A stretch of 64,000 bases of DNA from an uncultured Myxococcaceae bacterium (GTDB lineage Bacteria; Myxococcota_A; Polyangia; Polyangiales; Ga0077539), in the NCBI GenBank assembly GCA_945952225.1, contig CAMFHP010000006.1:1-64000 (forward strand), read 5' to 3'. The notes below the pieces were generated by a model. It saw only the letters and a list, made by a program, of their open reading frames with translations, had not been told where the DNA came from and did no database searches. This document shows positions 35,831-46,399 of this stretch, piece by piece. Made by a program: the position numbers and the translations under genes. Numbering within the stretch: position 1 is the stretch's first letter; the number at the start of each line of letters is the position of its first letter.

Positions 35831-36406
35831 ATGGCAGACATCCGTGCGACGCACACGCTCCCGAGCGGACACGTGCTTCAAGTGGTTCAGGGCGACCTCA
35901 CGCGCGAGGCCGTCGACGCGGTGGTGAACGCGGCCAACGAGTGGCTCGCGCACGGCGGCGGCGTGGCGGGCGCGATCGTGCGGCGCGGCGGGCTCCAGGT
36001 GCAGTGGGAGAGCGACGCGTGGGTCGAGAAGCACGGCAGGCTCCCCGTGGGCGGCGTGGCCGTGACGGGCGCGGGAACGTTGCCGTGTCGCAAGGTGATC
36101 CACGCGGTGGGGCCCGTGTGGTCGGGCGGCGATGACGACGAGGAAGACGACCTTCGCGCGGCGGGCACCAACAGCCTTCGCGCGGCCGAGGAGCTCGGTC
36201 TCACCTCGCTCGCGATGCCCGCGATCAGCTCGGGGATCTTCGGCTTTCCGAAGGAGCGCTGCGCGGAGATTCTCGTCGACGCGGCGGTGCACTGGTACGC
36301 GCAGAACCCCGCGTCGTCGGTGAAGCTGCTGCGCTTCACGAACATCGACACGCCCACGGTGGCGGTCTTTCTGGCGGAGTTTCGGCGGCGGTTCGGGGCG
36401 GGCTGA
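35831..36406 (+). CDS. Macro-domain ADP-ribose-binding protein
   Basis: 191 residues. GDLTREAVDAVVNAANEWL with the catalytic-type Asn pair, GGGVAGAIVR, GTLPCRKVIHAVGP and PAISSGIFGFP are the four hallmarks of MacroD-type hydrolases that remove ADP-ribose or deacetylate O-acetyl-ADP-ribose. An acidic loop (GGDDDEEDD) is inserted around residue 102. GACAAT 10 nt before the ATG may be its -10 box. Confidence 0.94.
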   Translation: MADIRATHTLPSGHVLQVVQGDLTREAVDAVVNAANEWLAHGGGVAGAIVRRGGLQVQWESDAWVEKHGRLPVGGVAVTGAGTLPCRKVIHAVGPVWSGGDDDEEDDLRAAGTNSLRAAEELGLTSLAMPAISSGIFGFPKERCAEILVDAAVHWYAQNPASSVKLLRFTNIDTPTVAVFLAEFRRRFGAG

Positions 36407-36439
36407 GGCGGGAGAGGTTCGCGCGGTGTCGCGCGTCGT

Positions 36440-36949
36440 TCAGCGCACGGTGCAGCGTTCGAGGGTGAGGGCCACGGCGGCGTCGACGGTGCGGGGATCG
36501 CCCGAGGCGGCGATGTTGGTGCACGTGGCGTTGAGGCGCACGCCGTTGTCGCCGAAGGAGACCGCGGTGCCCGTGCAGCGCGCGGTGCCCGTGAAGGCCG
36601 TGGTGCCGAGGGTGAAGGTCGCCGAGGCCGACGCGGCGGCGGATCCTTCGGGCACGTCGAGCACCACGCGGCGCAGGCCCACGTCGGGGCCGTCGGCGCG
36701 CGTGAGGTCGACGGACCAGCGGCCGTTGGTGCGCGCGCAGGTGCCGTAGAAGCCCGCGCCCACGCCGGGCGGCGCGTCGATCACGGTGTCGGAGGGAAGG
36801 TGGAAGCTCGTGCTGCCGTCGGGTTGACCGGACTGGCGCACGGTGAGGTTCACGTCGCCGAAGGCCCGGAGTCCGTCGGGGTCGCTGCAACCGAGCGAGA
36901 GCGCGCCGAGGGACGTGAGAACGATCGAGAGCGTGGCGGGTCGGATCAT
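36440..36949 (-). CDS. Small putative lipoprotein
   Basis: 169 residues. Signal peptide MIRPATLSIVLTSLGALSLGC with lipobox LSLGC (Cys21). The mature part is beta-rich with four further Cys (CARTNGR, ARCTG, NATCTN, LERCTVR). Family not recognised. It diverges from the next lipoprotein gene across 213 bp. Confidence 0.85.
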   Translation of the reverse strand: MIRPATLSIVLTSLGALSLGCSDPDGLRAFGDVNLTVRQSGQPDGSTSFHLPSDTVIDAPPGVGAGFYGTCARTNGRWSVDLTRADGPDVGLRRVVLDVPEGSAAASASATFTLGTTAFTGTARCTGTAVSFGDNGVRLNATCTNIAASGDPRTVDAAVALTLERCTVR

Positions 36950-37148
36950 GGCAGCACCATTGGTGGGAGCGGAGGGCGTCGGCGCGGCCCTGCGAGAGCC
37001 GTTCCACGCGCGCGAGGATGGCACAGATGCGCGGGGCTCGTGGGCGGTGGAGACCCGCGCGACTCGCGGTTCGCAGCGCCGCCGTGACGTGCGGTTGACA
37101 CCCCCGAGAGCCCGCGCACACGGCCGTGGAAGTGCCCCGCGGAGCGAG

Positions 37149-37154
37149 TACCCT
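37149..37154 (+). promoter_or_regulatory. -10-like box 8 nt before a lipoprotein start
   Basis: TACCCT is followed by CGCGCCCG and then the ATG at 37163. There is no ribosome binding site in between. A TTGACA at 37095-37100 is too far away (48 nt) to be its -35 partner. Confidence 0.4.
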
Positions 37155-37162
37155 CGCGCCCG

Positions 37163-38047
37163 ATGAGCGCCTCCCTCCGTGCTTCGTTCTGCTCCCTGGG
37201 CCTTCTCGCAGCGCTGAGCGCGTGCAGCGGGAGCCCGCCGCGGTACCCCATCACCGACCCGCAGATGGCCCTCCGCGCGGTGCGCGATCGCGACACGCGC
37301 GTGCAGCGACTCCGGGCCCACGGGTCCGCGGATCACTTCGGCGCGCAGGGGCGCATCCGCGGCGAGGTGTTCGTGTTCGTGTCGCGTCCCAGTCTGCGCG
37401 TCGACACGCGGGCCTTCGGCAACACGGTGAGCTCCATCGTCTCGAACGGTCGCACCTTCGCGATGGCCGACTTTCAACACGGCGCGTTCTACACGGGCGA
37501 GGCGAGGCCCTGCGTGGCGGCGCAGCTCCTCGGGGTTCCCCTCGAAGCGGGCGAGGTCGTGGCCCTGCTCGCGGGCGGTCCTCCGCTGCTCGAAGGCGAC
37601 GCGCGCATCCGCTGGGACGACGACCACTACGTCGTCGACATCGCGGGGGAGGGCGGTCGCGCCGAGGCCGTGGAGATGACCATCACCGACAGCGAGCACG
37701 ACAGTGCGCAGCCCGCGCAGCAGCATCCGCGGCCCACGCGCGCCGAGCTCCGCGACCGTCAGGGCGTGCGCGCCGTGCTCACCTTCGAGGACTACACCGA
37801 CCTCGCGGGAACGCCCTTTCCCCGCCGCGTGCGCGTGGTGATGGAGCGCGACAACGTCGACCTCATGGTGCGCTACAGCGACGTGACGCTCGACCCCGAG
37901 CTGCCCGACGATGCGTTCTCCACCGAGGCTCCGAGCGACGCGCTCCAGGCGCAGACCGTGACCTGTGAAGTGCCCGCGAACACCGCGCCTGCGAGCACCG
38001 CGACGACGAGCAGCGCGAGCACAAATCCCGCGCCTGCGGCGCACTGA
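37163..38047 (+). CDS. Lipoprotein, LolA/DUF4292-like
   Basis: 294 residues. Lipobox LSAC (Cys21). Residues 35-260 show the open beta-barrel pattern of LolA/LolB or DUF4292 proteins (RLRAHGSADHF, GRIRGEVFVFVSRPSLRVDTRAF, VLTFEDYTDLAGTPFPRRVRV). Such proteins carry lipoproteins or hydrophobic ligands between membranes. The C-terminus is a Thr/Ser/Ala-rich tail. Confidence 0.82.
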   Translation: MSASLRASFCSLGLLAALSACSGSPPRYPITDPQMALRAVRDRDTRVQRLRAHGSADHFGAQGRIRGEVFVFVSRPSLRVDTRAFGNTVSSIVSNGRTFAMADFQHGAFYTGEARPCVAAQLLGVPLEAGEVVALLAGGPPLLEGDARIRWDDDHYVVDIAGEGGRAEAVEMTITDSEHDSAQPAQQHPRPTRAELRDRQGVRAVLTFEDYTDLAGTPFPRRVRVVMERDNVDLMVRYSDVTLDPELPDDAFSTEAPSDALQAQTVTCEVPANTAPASTATTSSASTNPAPAAH

Positions 38048-38056
38048 GCGACGGGT

Positions 38057-38533
38057 CTACCAGCGGTGATAGGCGGGGTGGCCTTCGCGCACGGCGACGA
38101 AGGTTCCGCGGCACGTGCTGGTGACCTTGCCGTTCGCTTCGAGGGTGGCCTCGATCACGACGCGGTCGCCCTCCGACGAGACCACGTGGGCCTTGAGGGT
38201 GACGTCGCCGTTCGTGGGCGTCGGGCGGCGGAGCGTGACGTGAAAGTCCGCGGTGACCGTGCAGGGCGGCGCGTCGAGGCCCCGCGCGCGCATGAGGTGA
38301 TGGGCCGCCGTCCAGTTGGAGTGGCAGTCGAGGAGCGAGCCCACGATGCCGCCGTTGAGCATGCCGGGAAACGCCTCGTGGTGCCCTTCGGGGCGCCAGG
38401 TGCACACCAGCTCGTCGCCCTCGCCGCCCGAGGGAATGGAACGGATCCGCAGGCCCTTCTCGTTGGCCGGGCCGCAGCCGAAGCAGCGGTTGTTGGGCGC
38501 GTAGCGCTCCTGCACCGAGATGTCGTCGCTCAT
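38057..38533 (-). CDS. PaaI-family thioesterase
   Basis: 158 residues, single hotdog domain. It begins with a Cys pair in NRCFGCGPANEKGLRI, then HHEAFPGMLNGGIVGSLLDCHSNWTA with the acidic residue of the hotdog helix, and TADFHVTLRRPTP. Cleaves acyl-CoA or acyl thioesters; substrate unknown. The ATG has TACAGT 12 nt upstream and no ribosome binding site. Confidence 0.92.
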   Translation of the reverse strand: MSDDISVQERYAPNNRCFGCGPANEKGLRIRSIPSGGEGDELVCTWRPEGHHEAFPGMLNGGIVGSLLDCHSNWTAAHHLMRARGLDAPPCTVTADFHVTLRRPTPTNGDVTLKAHVVSSEGDRVVIEATLEANGKVTSTCRGTFVAVREGHPAYHRW

Positions 38534-38545
38534 GGGTGGGCGCGG

Positions 38546-38551
38546 ACTGTA
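38546..38551 (-). promoter_or_regulatory. -10-like box of the PaaI thioesterase gene
   Basis: Minus-strand TACAGT followed by CCGCGCCCACCC and the ATG at 38533. Part of the recurrent TAnnnT-CCGCGCC arrangement in this window. Confidence 0.4.
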
Positions 38552-38629
38552 TCCCAGCCCACGCGCGGACCGCGATGATCCCTCGCGACGGCGCCGCGAC
38601 CGTTGCGCCGCGGGCCTGTGTTTCGTGCG

Positions 38630-38635
38630 TATACT
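38630..38635 (+). promoter_or_regulatory. -10 box of the TerB/MoxR/DUF58 operon
   Basis: TATACT is the best -10 match in this stretch, followed by CGCGCCCC. TTGCGC at 38603-38608 is 21 nt upstream, longer than ideal. It supports a GTG start at 38657 rather than the TTG at 38603, which would lie upstream of the transcript. Confidence 0.5.
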
Positions 38636-38656
38636 CGCGCCCCGTTGCGCGCGCAG

Positions 38657-39654
38657 GTGCCAGTGGCCGCGGAGTGTTCCGCGTGCGGAGTCGAGGGGGT
38701 CGCCGTCGAGGTGTACGACCCCGACGAGCCCGCGTGCGCGCTGGGCGTTCCCGCCGAGGTGCGCTGTCGGTTGTGCGAGAGCGTGTGGCGCGGCGCCGTC
38801 ACCGAAGGCCGTGGATCACAGGGCCTCGCGCGTCGCGGCACGGGCCACTGCCCCGCGTGCGGGCATGGGCTCACCGAGGGCGAGACCGCCGCCCACGCGT
38901 GCATCGCGTGTGGCACCCGCGCGTCGCTGCAACGCACGACCGAGGGCGTCGATCTCAAAGACCGCGCGGCCTTCGACGCGGCCCTCGCGCGCATCGCCCG
39001 CGACGAGGGAACGGGCGACGTCGAGGCCTTCGTGCGCGAGAACTTTCAGGGACGCACCCGCGACTCGCTCTTCGAAGCGATCGCCGCGGGCGTGCGCATC
39101 GAGACCAGCTTCGGCGTGCTCGACGCGCTCTTTCAACAGGGCGGCGCGATGCGCGGCGGGGCCGTTCCCACGCGGCGGGCGACGCCGCATCGGCCCATCA
39201 CCGTGCCGCCGCCCGCGCGGCCCGCGGAGCACGCGTACGACCCCCGCGCGATGGTGCTCGCGCTCGTGAGCGTGCTCGCCGCCGACGGGCAGTACGACGC
39301 GCGCGAGATGGCCTTCATCGAGCGCTTCGTGCTCGCCGAGGGCATGACGCCGCTGCGTCCCGAAGAGATGCGCGTGCATCGACCCGTCGAGGTGCAGGGG
39401 CGCATTCCGCCCGCGCGGCGCGCCGAGGTGGTGGCGCTGATGATCGAGCTCGCGTGCATCGACGGCACCGTCGACCCGAGCGAGATGCGCATCGTGGAGT
39501 CGTACGCGACGGCGTGGGGCATCGCCGACGACGAGGTCGCCGCGATGATCGAGAAGTACAGCGCCCGCTACGCCACCGACCTGCAACGCTTTCTCCGACG
39601 GGTGCGCGCGTTCTTTCTCGCGCCCCGCGATCCCCACGCACCCCGCAAGACGCC

Positions 39655-39658
<4 letters not shown>
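38657..39658 (+). CDS. Zinc-ribbon and TerB-domain protein
   Basis: 333 residues from GTG. Four CxxC pairs (CSAC, CRLC, CPAC, CIAC) in the first 85 residues should form two zinc ribbons. A linker of about 110 residues precedes a C-terminal TerB-like helical domain (about 200-310; ALVSVLAADGQYDAREMAFIERF and ELACIDGTVDPSEMRIVESY with the usual Asp-Gly turns). TerB domains sit in membrane-linked stress assemblies. The stop overlaps the MoxR start by 4 nt, so the protein belongs functionally with that operon. Confidence 0.87.
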
Positions 39659-40647
<989 letters not shown>

Positions 40648-40661
40648 ACGGATCTCTCCCC

Positions 40662-42380
40662 GTGCGCACCGACGCCCTCCCCGACGAAGCGCCGCCCCGA
40701 TGGCGCGTGCTCGCGGGCATCGCGTTCCACACGGTGCTGCTGCTGTTCATGCCCTTCGTGGTGGGCGGCGTGACGGGCCTCTTCGTCGACGTGGCGCAGG
40801 TCGCCGACACCTTCGCGGCGCTCGTGCGCGGCGCCTCGGCGCTGCTGCTCCCGGTGCTCGTGGTGCAGGCCGTGTGCGTGGTCATCAAGGTGCGACGCGA
40901 GCGCGCCGCCGCGCGGGCCGACGAGGCGCTTACGCTCGATCGCACGCTCCGCGCGGTGCACCGTCACGTGCGCGTGCTCACCGACAAGGGCGTCGGGCTC
41001 TTTCTCGCGTGCCTCGTCACGGTCTCGCTGGCGCTGGTGTTTCGCGTCGCCGACCTCGGGCTCCTCGCGGTGTTCGGGCTCGTGCTGCTGTACCTCCTCG
41101 TGGCCGCGGGGGTGATCGTGAGCACGCTCGTCGTGACCCGCTTCGAACAGCGCCTCGCCACGCGCCGCGGCACCATCGGACGCACCTTCACCCCCGTGCT
41201 CGCCGAGGCCGGCGAGGCGGTCGAAGAGGCCTTTCACTTCGAGCGCGTGCCCGTGCCCGCGGGCTTCAACCTCCGCGTGCATCAAGAGCTCCCCGCGCGA
41301 CTCGCCACGGAGACCCGCCACGTCGTGGGGTCGGCGGTCTCGATGCAGCGCATCTCGCTCACGCGCGCGCTGCAACGCACGCCCCGCGGTGAGTACCGTC
41401 TCGACCCCGCGGAGATCGCGTACACCGACCTGCTCGGGCTCGTGCGCGTGTCGGTGGCGCAGGCCGCGGGCGCGAGGCTCACGGTGCTCCCGCGCATGGC
41501 GCCCGTGGGAATGGGAACGTCTCCGCGGAGCCGCGCGCCCGACGAGGGGGTGTTGAGCGTGCTGCGACGGATGCCCACCGACGACTGGTTCCGCGTGCGC
41601 GACTACGCGCCCGGCGACGACGCGCGGCGCATGCACTGGAAGCTCTCGCTCAAGGTCGGACGCCTCCAGGTGCGCCTCCCCGAGACCGTGCCCGTCACGC
41701 CGCGCCGTGTGCGACTCGCGCTCGACACCTGGCTCCCCGCAGACCTCGCGCGCGAAGGGGCCTGCGAGCTCGTGCTCGGCGATGCGCTCGATCACCTCGT
41801 GGAGCTGTGGCTCTCGCTCGCGCGGGCCCTCACCGAGCGCGGCGAGGTCGTGACCCTCGCGCTCGCGAGCGGCTCGGATGCGCAGCCCGTGACGCTGGTT
41901 CCGTGTCGCCGCGGGACGCAGCCCGTGTGGCGCGCGCACGGGGCCGCGGCGCGATGGCAGTCGAAGGTCGACGTCGACGCGCTCACCGAGGGGATCACCC
42001 GCGACGAGTCGCTCGTGGTCGTGGGCGCGCGCTTCGTCGAGGCCCCCGCGATGCCCACGGGATCGCGCGTCGCGTGGGTGACCCTTCCGCTCGTCGACGA
42101 GGTGCCCGGCGAGGTGCCCGGCGTGGCGTCGAGCGCGCGCGGCATCGAGCGCTTTGTGACCCTCGCGTTTCCGCCCGGCGCCGAAGAGAACGGATGGCGC
42201 GTGGCCCGTCAGCGCGCGAAGGCCCGCCGCGCGGTCGAGGCGTTGCGACGTGACGTGCTCGCGCGCATCACGCAGGGGCAGCCCGCGGTCGAGGCCTCGC
42301 TCCGCGCGCGCGGCGAGGCCGTGTACACCGCGCGACGAAGCGGTCCCGCCTACGTGCTCGACGCGATGGAGGCGCCGTGA
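40662..42380 (+). CDS. DUF58 membrane protein
   Basis: 572 residues from GTG. Four membrane segments in the first 150 residues, a beta-rich periplasm-facing or cytoplasmic middle, and the DUF58 signature DWFRVRDYAPGDDARRMHWK near residue 315, followed by a VWA-like fold (LALDTWLPADL, LVVVGARFV). It is the expected partner of the MoxR ATPase. The stop overlaps the next gene by 4 nt. Confidence 0.92.
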   Translation: MRTDALPDEAPPRWRVLAGIAFHTVLLLFMPFVVGGVTGLFVDVAQVADTFAALVRGASALLLPVLVVQAVCVVIKVRRERAAARADEALTLDRTLRAVHRHVRVLTDKGVGLFLACLVTVSLALVFRVADLGLLAVFGLVLLYLLVAAGVIVSTLVVTRFEQRLATRRGTIGRTFTPVLAEAGEAVEEAFHFERVPVPAGFNLRVHQELPARLATETRHVVGSAVSMQRISLTRALQRTPRGEYRLDPAEIAYTDLLGLVRVSVAQAAGARLTVLPRMAPVGMGTSPRSRAPDEGVLSVLRRMPTDDWFRVRDYAPGDDARRMHWKLSLKVGRLQVRLPETVPVTPRRVRLALDTWLPADLAREGACELVLGDALDHLVELWLSLARALTERGEVVTLALASGSDAQPVTLVPCRRGTQPVWRAHGAAARWQSKVDVDALTEGITRDESLVVVGARFVEAPAMPTGSRVAWVTLPLVDEVPGEVPGVASSARGIERFVTLAFPPGAEENGWRVARQRAKARRAVEALRRDVLARITQGQPAVEASLRARGEAVYTARRSGPAYVLDAMEAP

Positions 42381-43693
42381 GCGACGTGCTTCCGCCGCCG
42401 CCTCCGTCGATGATCCTCCCGCCGCGGCTGGTGCACGGCGTGGCGCGCGAGCCGTGGCGCGAGACGCTGGCCCGCGCGCGCTGGGCCCTCGGCGCGTACT
42501 GGGCGCTGCTGGTGTCGAGCTGGGCGGTGCTCCTCGCGACCTCGCTGCGCTGGTGGCACGGCGACGAGGCGGTGGTGTGGGTGCTGATCGCCGCGAGCGC
42601 CGTGGGGGTGTCGTGTGGCAACGCGCTGGCCATCGCGCGCGTGCGTCCGTGGGTGGTGCAGGCCGCGGCGCATGGAGGGCTCGCGCTCGCGGTGCTCGGA
42701 GGCCTTCCCTCGCAGGGCGGCGAGGCCATCGTGGGGGTTGTTGCGTTCGCGTGGTCGCTCGCGGGCGGACACCTCACGCTCCAGCGCCGCGGCGCGCTCA
42801 TGACCCTGTGGGTGCCCATGATCTGCTGGACCGCCGCGGTGGTGACGGTGATCCAGGAGCGCGGTCACCTCCGCGCGTGGGAGGTCGGTCGCAAGAGCTC
42901 GGTGTGGGATCCGCTCACCGTGTCGCTGCTGCTCCTGGTGTTCGGCGAGTTCGTGCTCTTTCTCGCGGGCCAGGAGCACTACCACACGCAGGTGTGGCAG
43001 TCGGGCGCGGCCGCCTCTCCGATGCACCTCACGCAGCACCGCGACCTCGGCGCGACGCGCATCACGAAGCGCGGCGTGTTCACCGTGCTCGCCCTCGTCG
43101 CGCTCACCACGGGACTCGGCGCGCGCATCGCTCCGTGGCTCTGGCGTACGGAGCGCGCCGAAGGCTCGCGCAACACACCCGCGCCCGCGCAGCCCGCGCC
43201 CGACGTGCCCGAGCCCGACTGGGACGCGCTCCTGCGCTCGATCCAGCGCGCCGCCCGCGAGGCCGCGCGCCAGGCCCGCGAGGTGCTGCCCTTCGTGCCC
43301 CTGTTCCTCCTCGATCGCCCGCTGCGACGCGCGATCCGTCTGCGCCACTACCGCCGTCCCCTCCACGCGGTGTCACCCACGGAGCGCGCTTCGAACCTCT
43401 GGCGCTACGTGCTCATCGCGCTCGGCGACGCGCAGCTCGCGCCCCTGCGCGGCGAGCCCATCGAGCACGCCGTCGAGCGCGCCGTCGAGCTCCGCACCGC
43501 GCGCCACGAGCCCCTGCCCGAAGGGCTCGCCGAGGCCGCCGAGATCTACCAGCGCGTGCGCTTCGGCCTGGGCATTCCCGCGGGTGCGCTCGACGCCCTG
43601 CAACAGCACGCCGAGCGCGCCTACGTCACCGTGCGCGCGCCCATGACCCGCGCGGCCCGCGTCGCGAGCTGGTGGCGCAGGCTCGACGCGTAG
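42377..43693 (+). CDS. Membrane protein of MoxR/DUF58 operon, DUF4129-like C-terminus
   Basis: 438 residues from GTG. About seven membrane segments in the first 265 residues (two before residue 80), a Pro-rich linker (PAPAQPAPDVPEPDWDALL) and a cytoplasmic helical C-terminus. The last 130 residues (RASNLWRYVLIALGDAQL to AAEIYQRVRFGLG) resemble the DUF4129 tails of transglutaminase-like partners of DUF58 proteins. No transglutaminase triad is seen. It converges with the GNAT gene without a gap. Confidence 0.82.
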   Translation: MSDVLPPPPPSMILPPRLVHGVAREPWRETLARARWALGAYWALLVSSWAVLLATSLRWWHGDEAVVWVLIAASAVGVSCGNALAIARVRPWVVQAAAHGGLALAVLGGLPSQGGEAIVGVVAFAWSLAGGHLTLQRRGALMTLWVPMICWTAAVVTVIQERGHLRAWEVGRKSSVWDPLTVSLLLLVFGEFVLFLAGQEHYHTQVWQSGAAASPMHLTQHRDLGATRITKRGVFTVLALVALTTGLGARIAPWLWRTERAEGSRNTPAPAQPAPDVPEPDWDALLRSIQRAAREAARQAREVLPFVPLFLLDRPLRRAIRLRHYRRPLHAVSPTERASNLWRYVLIALGDAQLAPLRGEPIEHAVERAVELRTARHEPLPEGLAEAAEIYQRVRFGLGIPAGALDALQQHAERAYVTVRAPMTRAARVASWWRRLDA

Positions 43694-44494
43694 TCAGTCC
43701 GTCGCGATCGACGCGAGCAGCAGGTACGGCACGCGCTCGGTCTCGCCGTCGGGATGCGTGAGCCGGAGCCCCTGCCGCCCGCCCGTCACGAGCCACGAGA
43801 GCCCCGCGCTCGAATCGTCGACGGGCGTCGCCGTGGCGGACATTGTCTGTCCTTCGTGATCGAGTGCTTCGACGCGCCACAGCCCCTCGGTTCCGCGCTC
43901 GCTCTCGTAGCGCAGCGTGGTGAGCGTGACGGTGTCGCCCGCGGCCTTGAAGCGCATCGAGAGGCCGTCGTCGCAGCCCTCGCACGCGTCGACCTCGACC
44001 TCGACGAAGCGCGCGCTCACGCAGCGCTCCAGCGCGAGCGAGTAGCCCCGCGAGCAGCGGCTCCCGCGGATCTGGGTGTCATCGCGCACGAAGCCCTGGG
44101 CCTCGTAGAACGCGATGGCGCGGGTCATCTGCTCCGTCGTGTCGAGCACCATGCGCGAGGCGCCCTGCGCGACCGTCCACGCGCGCGCCACGTCGAAGAG
44201 GGCGCGACCCACGCCGCGACCGCGCGAGGCCGTGTGCAGGTACATCTTCCGCAGCTCGTACACGCGCGGCGCCACGGGAAACACGCCCACCGTGCCGAGC
44301 AGCCCGCCATGTTCGTCGACGGCCACCCAGAACGCGCCGCCGTGGTCGTCGTAGGAGCCCGGCAGCGCGAGCACCTGCGCGTCGGTCTCGCTGCCCGCGC
44401 CGAAGGTGAGCCCGAACTCCGCGAGCACCTCGCCGATGAGCGCGGCCACGGCGGGCACGTCGCGCGCGTCGACCCTGCGCACGGTCACGGTCAT
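43694..44494 (-). CDS. GNAT acetyltransferase with extra C-terminal domain
   Basis: 266 residues. Residues 1-155 are a complete GNAT fold with the acetyl-CoA loop ASRGRGVGRALFD and AIAFYEAQGFVRDD. Residues 165-266 are a separate beta-rich domain with a CEGC pair (about 177) that is not part of the family and is not recognised. The start ATG at 44494 overlaps the stop of the RNase R gene by 4 nt. Confidence 0.87.
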   Translation of the reverse strand: MTVTVRRVDARDVPAVAALIGEVLAEFGLTFGAGSETDAQVLALPGSYDDHGGAFWVAVDEHGGLLGTVGVFPVAPRVYELRKMYLHTASRGRGVGRALFDVARAWTVAQGASRMVLDTTEQMTRAIAFYEAQGFVRDDTQIRGSRCSRGYSLALERCVSARFVEVEVDACEGCDDGLSMRFKAAGDTVTLTTLRYESERGTEGLWRVEALDHEGQTMSATATPVDDSSAGLSWLVTGGRQGLRLTHPDGETERVPYLLLASIATD

Positions 44495-46386
44495 CGCGCG
44501 GCCTCGTCGCGCACCCACGCGAGCTCGATGCGCCCGAGCGTCGGATCCGCCGCCACGACCTTCACGCGGAGCGCCGTGCCGATCGCGAAGGTGTGCGCGG
44601 TGGAGCGCGCGTGGGCCTCGCTCGCGTCGATCTCGTACGGGCCGTCGGGGAGCTTGTCGAAGGGCAGCGTTCCCTCGATGAGCGAGGCGTCGAGCGTGGC
44701 GATGAGCCCGAAGGGACGCACGCGCGTGACGTGGGCGTCGAAGGTCTCGCCGAGGCGGTCGAGCATGTACGCGGCGGTGAGCATCCGTCGGCGGTCGTTC
44801 TCGGCGCGCGTGGCGGCGCGGGCGCGGGCGTTGATGTGCTGCGCGAGCGCTTCGAGCGCGGGATCGTTCGGGTCGAACGCGCGGTCGCCGTGCAGAAAGC
44901 GCTTCACGAGACGGTGCACCGCGAGGTCGGCGTAGCGGCGGATGGGCGAGGTGAAGTGCAGGTACAGCGGCGCCGCGAGGCCGAAGTGTGGCGACGGGAG
45001 CACCGTGTAGCGCGCGGGGCCGAGCGAGCGGAGCAGCACGGAGCGCAGCGCGGGTTCGAGGGGCGCGCCGGTGATCTGATGGTCGAAGGCCGCGAGGGCG
45101 AGGGGCGTGAGACGCGCGCCGAAGCCGGGCTCGAAGCCGAAGTTGCGCGCGAACTCTTCGAGCTCACGGGCGCGCTCGGGCAGGGGCTCATCGTGCACGC
45201 GGAACACACCGGGGAGACCGCGCTCCACGAGCCATCGCGCGACGGCCTCGTTGGCGGCCACCATCGCGCGCTCGATGAGGGTGTGCGCGCTCGTCGGTCG
45301 GTACGCCTCGACGCCCGTGGCCACGCCGCGCGCGCTGTCGAAGACGATGTACGCCTCGTCGCGGGCCACCTCGACGCCGCCGCGACGCGCGCGCAGCAGC
45401 CCCAGCCGCGCGCTCACCGTCCGCAGCCACGGCAGCGACGCGCGCACGGGCTTGAGGTTGTCGCTCACCACGCCGCGGTCGAGGTAGTCGGCCATCTCGT
45501 CGTAGGTCACGCGCGCCCACGAGCGGATCACGCTCTCGTACACGTCGATCGCGGTGATGACGCCCTCGGCGTCGATGCGGAGTTCGGCGGTGAGCGTGCA
45601 GCGGTCTTCGCCGGGCAGCAGGCTCAACCACTCGGAGGAGAGCCCCTCGGGGAGCATCGGGAGCACACGTCCCGCGAGGTAGACCGAGGTCGCGCGGGTG
45701 CGCGCCGCGAGGTCGAGCGCCGAGCCCTCGGGCACGAACGCGCTCACGTCGGCGATCGAGACCAGCAGACGCACGGCCCCATCCGCGGGCGAGGGAATCA
45801 CCGCGACGGCGTCGTCGATGTCGCGCGTCGAGGCCGCGTCGATGGTGATCGTGGGCACCGCGCGAAGGTCTCTGCGCAGGCCCTCCACCGCGTGCGGAAC
45901 CGCGCGCGCCGTGGCCACCTGCGCGAGGGCGTCGTCGTCCCAGCTCGTGAGCACGCCGTGGCGCGCGATCACCTGCGCGAGGGCGCGCTCGTCGGGCGTG
46001 TCGATCACGCGAACCGCGCGCACCGTTCCGTCGGGGAGCACCCGCGCCACCACGCCGTCACCGTGCGAGAGCGCGAGGCCCGCGGCGTCGAGCGGGAGGT
46101 CGGTGTTGGCCACCTCGCGGTCGACGCGCAGGTGCAGCACGCCGCGGTGCGTGGCCACCTCGCCGTAGAGCTCGACGCGCGCGCGTTCGAGGCGCTTGAG
46201 GGCCGTCGCGGTCCATCGCCCGTCGGGGTTCTGCGTGAGCTCGGCTTCGACGAGGTCGTCGGCGAGGTAGGCGTTGAGGAGCGGCGGGGCGACGAAGGCC
46301 GAGGGGTCTCCTTCGGCGCGTCCGTTCACGAATCCGAAGCCGCGGGGATTGAAGCTGAGCGTGCCGACGAGGGTGCGGGTGGTCAT
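44491..46386 (-). CDS. rnr: Ribonuclease R family 3'-5' exoribonuclease
   Basis: 631 residues, shorter than E. coli RNase R (about 810). An N-terminal cold-shock/OB-type region (TLSFNPRGFGFV) leads to the RNB catalytic domain with TIDAASTRDIDDAVAV, whose Asp residues bind the metals, and HFTSPIRRYADLAVHRL. A C-terminal S1-like domain starts FDAHVTRVRPFGLIATL. It degrades structured RNA. TAGACT 13 nt before the ATG is a good -10 candidate. Confidence 0.94.
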   Translation of the reverse strand: MTTRTLVGTLSFNPRGFGFVNGRAEGDPSAFVAPPLLNAYLADDLVEAELTQNPDGRWTATALKRLERARVELYGEVATHRGVLHLRVDREVANTDLPLDAAGLALSHGDGVVARVLPDGTVRAVRVIDTPDERALAQVIARHGVLTSWDDDALAQVATARAVPHAVEGLRRDLRAVPTITIDAASTRDIDDAVAVIPSPADGAVRLLVSIADVSAFVPEGSALDLAARTRATSVYLAGRVLPMLPEGLSSEWLSLLPGEDRCTLTAELRIDAEGVITAIDVYESVIRSWARVTYDEMADYLDRGVVSDNLKPVRASLPWLRTVSARLGLLRARRGGVEVARDEAYIVFDSARGVATGVEAYRPTSAHTLIERAMVAANEAVARWLVERGLPGVFRVHDEPLPERARELEEFARNFGFEPGFGARLTPLALAAFDHQITGAPLEPALRSVLLRSLGPARYTVLPSPHFGLAAPLYLHFTSPIRRYADLAVHRLVKRFLHGDRAFDPNDPALEALAQHINARARAATRAENDRRRMLTAAYMLDRLGETFDAHVTRVRPFGLIATLDASLIEGTLPFDKLPDGPYEIDASEAHARSTAHTFAIGTALRVKVVAADPTLGRIELAWVRDEAAR

Positions 46387-46399
46387 GCGAACGGCGCGG

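Noticed and set aside
37095-37100. A perfect TTGACA
   Set aside because: No -10-like hexamer lies 15-19 nt downstream; the nearest TACCCT is 48 nt away, so it is not called as part of a promoter.
38603-38656. A TTG start giving 18 more residues to the zinc-ribbon protein
   Set aside because: The TATACT box at 38630 would lie inside this extension and the first zinc-ribbon Cys follows directly after GTG 38657.
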